Made by a program: the position numbers and the translations under genes. Of a stretch of 64,000 nt of DNA, positions 63,398 through 64,000 are shown one piece after another. The notes under the pieces are model-generated. The model was not told the origin of the DNA and ran no database searches. It worked only from the letters and a program-made list of their open reading frames with translations. Positions within the stretch are counted from its first letter, which is position 1, and each line of letters begins with the position of its first letter. Source of the DNA: Herbidospora mongoliensis (GTDB taxonomy: Bacteria > Actinomycetota > Actinomycetes > Streptosporangiales > Streptosporangiaceae); contig NZ_BBXD01000009.1 in the NCBI RefSeq assembly GCF_001570545.1, forward strand, positions 434,001-498,000, given 5' to 3'.

Positions 63398-63819
63398 CCG
63401 ATTACGACTTCGTGATCCCGCAGGGGCTGCTCATCCTGGGGAGCGACACCAGGAATCGGCTGTACGTCGAGCAGGAGAAGCTCCAGGCCTACTTCCCCCA
63501 GTTCACGCTCACGCAGAAGTCGGGCAGCGGCAAGGTCAGGGCCAAGGGCGTGCTGACCACCAATACGGGCCGGCGCTACCCGGTGAAGATCAAGCTGCCG
63601 GACCGCTACCCGCACGACATCCCCAAGGTCTTCCCGGTCGACTGGGACTCGCGCAGCCCGCACTCCTACGTCGACGGGCACATCTGCATCATGCGCGACG
63701 ACCAGTGGCGCACCTACTTCTCCGTCGCCTTCGCGGTGGCGAAGTCGGCCCTGTGGCTCAACAAGTTCGACGTCTGGAAGAGCGAGGGCTACTGGCCCGG
63801 CAACGAACAGGAGCACTGA
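63394..63819 (+). CDS. Ubiquitin-conjugating E2-like protein
   Basis: A 141-aa protein with a UBC-like pattern: a central sheet followed by KIKLPDRYPHDIPKVFPVDW (the Y-P-x-x-x-P-x-V hallmark) and the active-site segment SYVDGHICIMRDDQW, where Cys98 would form the thioester, then a C-terminal helix (AVAKSALWLNKFDVW). Bacterial E2 proteins work with ThiF-like E1 enzymes and often JAB peptidases in anti-phage conjugation systems. ATG 63394 overlaps the stop of the short peptide gene, and the E1-like gene begins one base after its stop. Confidence 0.78.
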   Translation: MTDYDFVIPQGLLILGSDTRNRLYVEQEKLQAYFPQFTLTQKSGSGKVRAKGVLTTNTGRRYPVKIKLPDRYPHDIPKVFPVDWDSRSPHSYVDGHICIMRDDQWRTYFSVAFAVAKSALWLNKFDVWKSEGYWPGNEQEH

Positions 63820-63820
63820 G

Positions 63821-64000
63821 GTGACCCTGAACACCGAACGCATCGACCATCTTCTGGACGGCTTCGACGCCGGCCAGGTCCAGATCACCCTCGTCGGGCT
63901 GGGCAGCGGCGGGGCCTCCCTGCTCCAGCCGCTCGTCATGTCCGGCCTGCGCAGATGGCACCTCTTCGACCCTGACGTGCTGGAGCCGGTGAACCTCGTC
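63821..64000 (+). CDS. E1/ThiF-like adenylyltransferase (5' part, cut by window edge)
   Basis: The first 60 codons are present. After a short helical start (NTERIDHLLDGFDAGQVQIT) comes LVGLGSGGASLLQPLVMSGL, the nucleotide-binding glycine loop of ThiF/MoeB/E1 enzymes, and WHLFDPDVLEPVNLV, matching the conserved acidic residue and E-x-x-N-L segment after strand 2. It should adenylate the C-terminus of a modifier protein and pass it to a Cys, here presumably that of the adjacent E2-like protein. The catalytic Cys and C-terminus lie beyond the window. GTG 63821 is one base after the E2 stop. Confidence 0.82.
   Translation, partial: MTLNTERIDHLLDGFDAGQVQITLVGLGSGGASLLQPLVMSGLRRWHLFDPDVLEPVNLV

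Overview
The window is high-GC DNA with frequent GTG and TTG starts, four-base start/stop overlaps and GGAGG-type ribosome sites. This is typical of a filamentous actinomycete. A genus cannot be fixed from the sequence, though a Streptosporangiales-type or Streptomyces-type genome would fit. No rRNA, tRNA, insertion sequence or CRISPR array was seen.

Layout. 1-6.7 kb holds housekeeping and regulatory genes: a truncated old yellow enzyme, an RlaP-type nucleotidyltransferase, a PadR/HAAS pair with a 21-bp operator-like palindrome, a TetR regulator, a 637-aa protein with an OTT_1508-like deaminase core and a charged tail, a Nudix hydrolase and an acyltransferase. 6.7-11.1 kb is a three-gene encapsulin operon: two different family 2 shell proteins, one with a cyclic-nucleotide-binding domain, around a two-domain geosmin-synthase-like terpene cyclase. 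11.1-13.4 kb holds a secreted RTX-like protein, a small unknown and two paralogous coiled-coil proteins.

13.4-26.2 kb is a carbohydrate locus: sugar-binding lipoprotein, two ABC permeases, a YesL-like membrane protein, a LacI regulator, an FGGY kinase and a fucose/arabinose isomerase-family enzyme in one long minus-strand string, then a second LacI gene and a divergent GH116-type glycosidase. Two copies of one LacI-type palindrome sit at the two divergent promoters. Gaps between the transport genes are filled by reading frames with in-frame tandem repeats that overlap both neighbours.

26.4-57.5 kb is a nonribosomal peptide cluster with two divergent arms. The minus arm encodes an A-T protein, a P450 and a C-T-C-A-T-TE synthetase ending in a Ser-like module. 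The plus arm encodes a keto-acid C-methyltransferase, an exporter, a three-enzyme set that should make 2,3-diaminobutyrate from threonine (lyase homologue, threonine kinase, PLP enzyme fused to ATP-grasp), a threonine aldolase, MbtH, an aminotransferase, two free-standing A domains, C-(vestigial A)-T-C-A-T, T-C-A-T, an FBP zinc protein, a DUF6875-type protein and a type II thioesterase. Three carrier domains have no working cis A domain, so loading in trans is built into the line. Five C domains join six carriers, suggesting roughly a hexapeptide containing Ser, a diamino acid and possibly beta-hydroxy and beta-methyl residues.

57.4-60.1 kb holds a SAM methyltransferase and thioredoxin-reductase-like enzyme divergent from an XRE-cupin regulator and a Nudix hydrolase. 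60.2-64 kb looks like a defence or stress island: a HEPN-type protein with an overlapping partner, a SARP-type regulator fused to a Thoeris ThsA-like macro domain, an unknown, a short peptide, an E2-like protein and the start of an E1/ThiF-like protein that runs off the window. The most novel-looking elements are this island, the two-shell terpene encapsulin operon, the deaminase protein and the split NRPS line.
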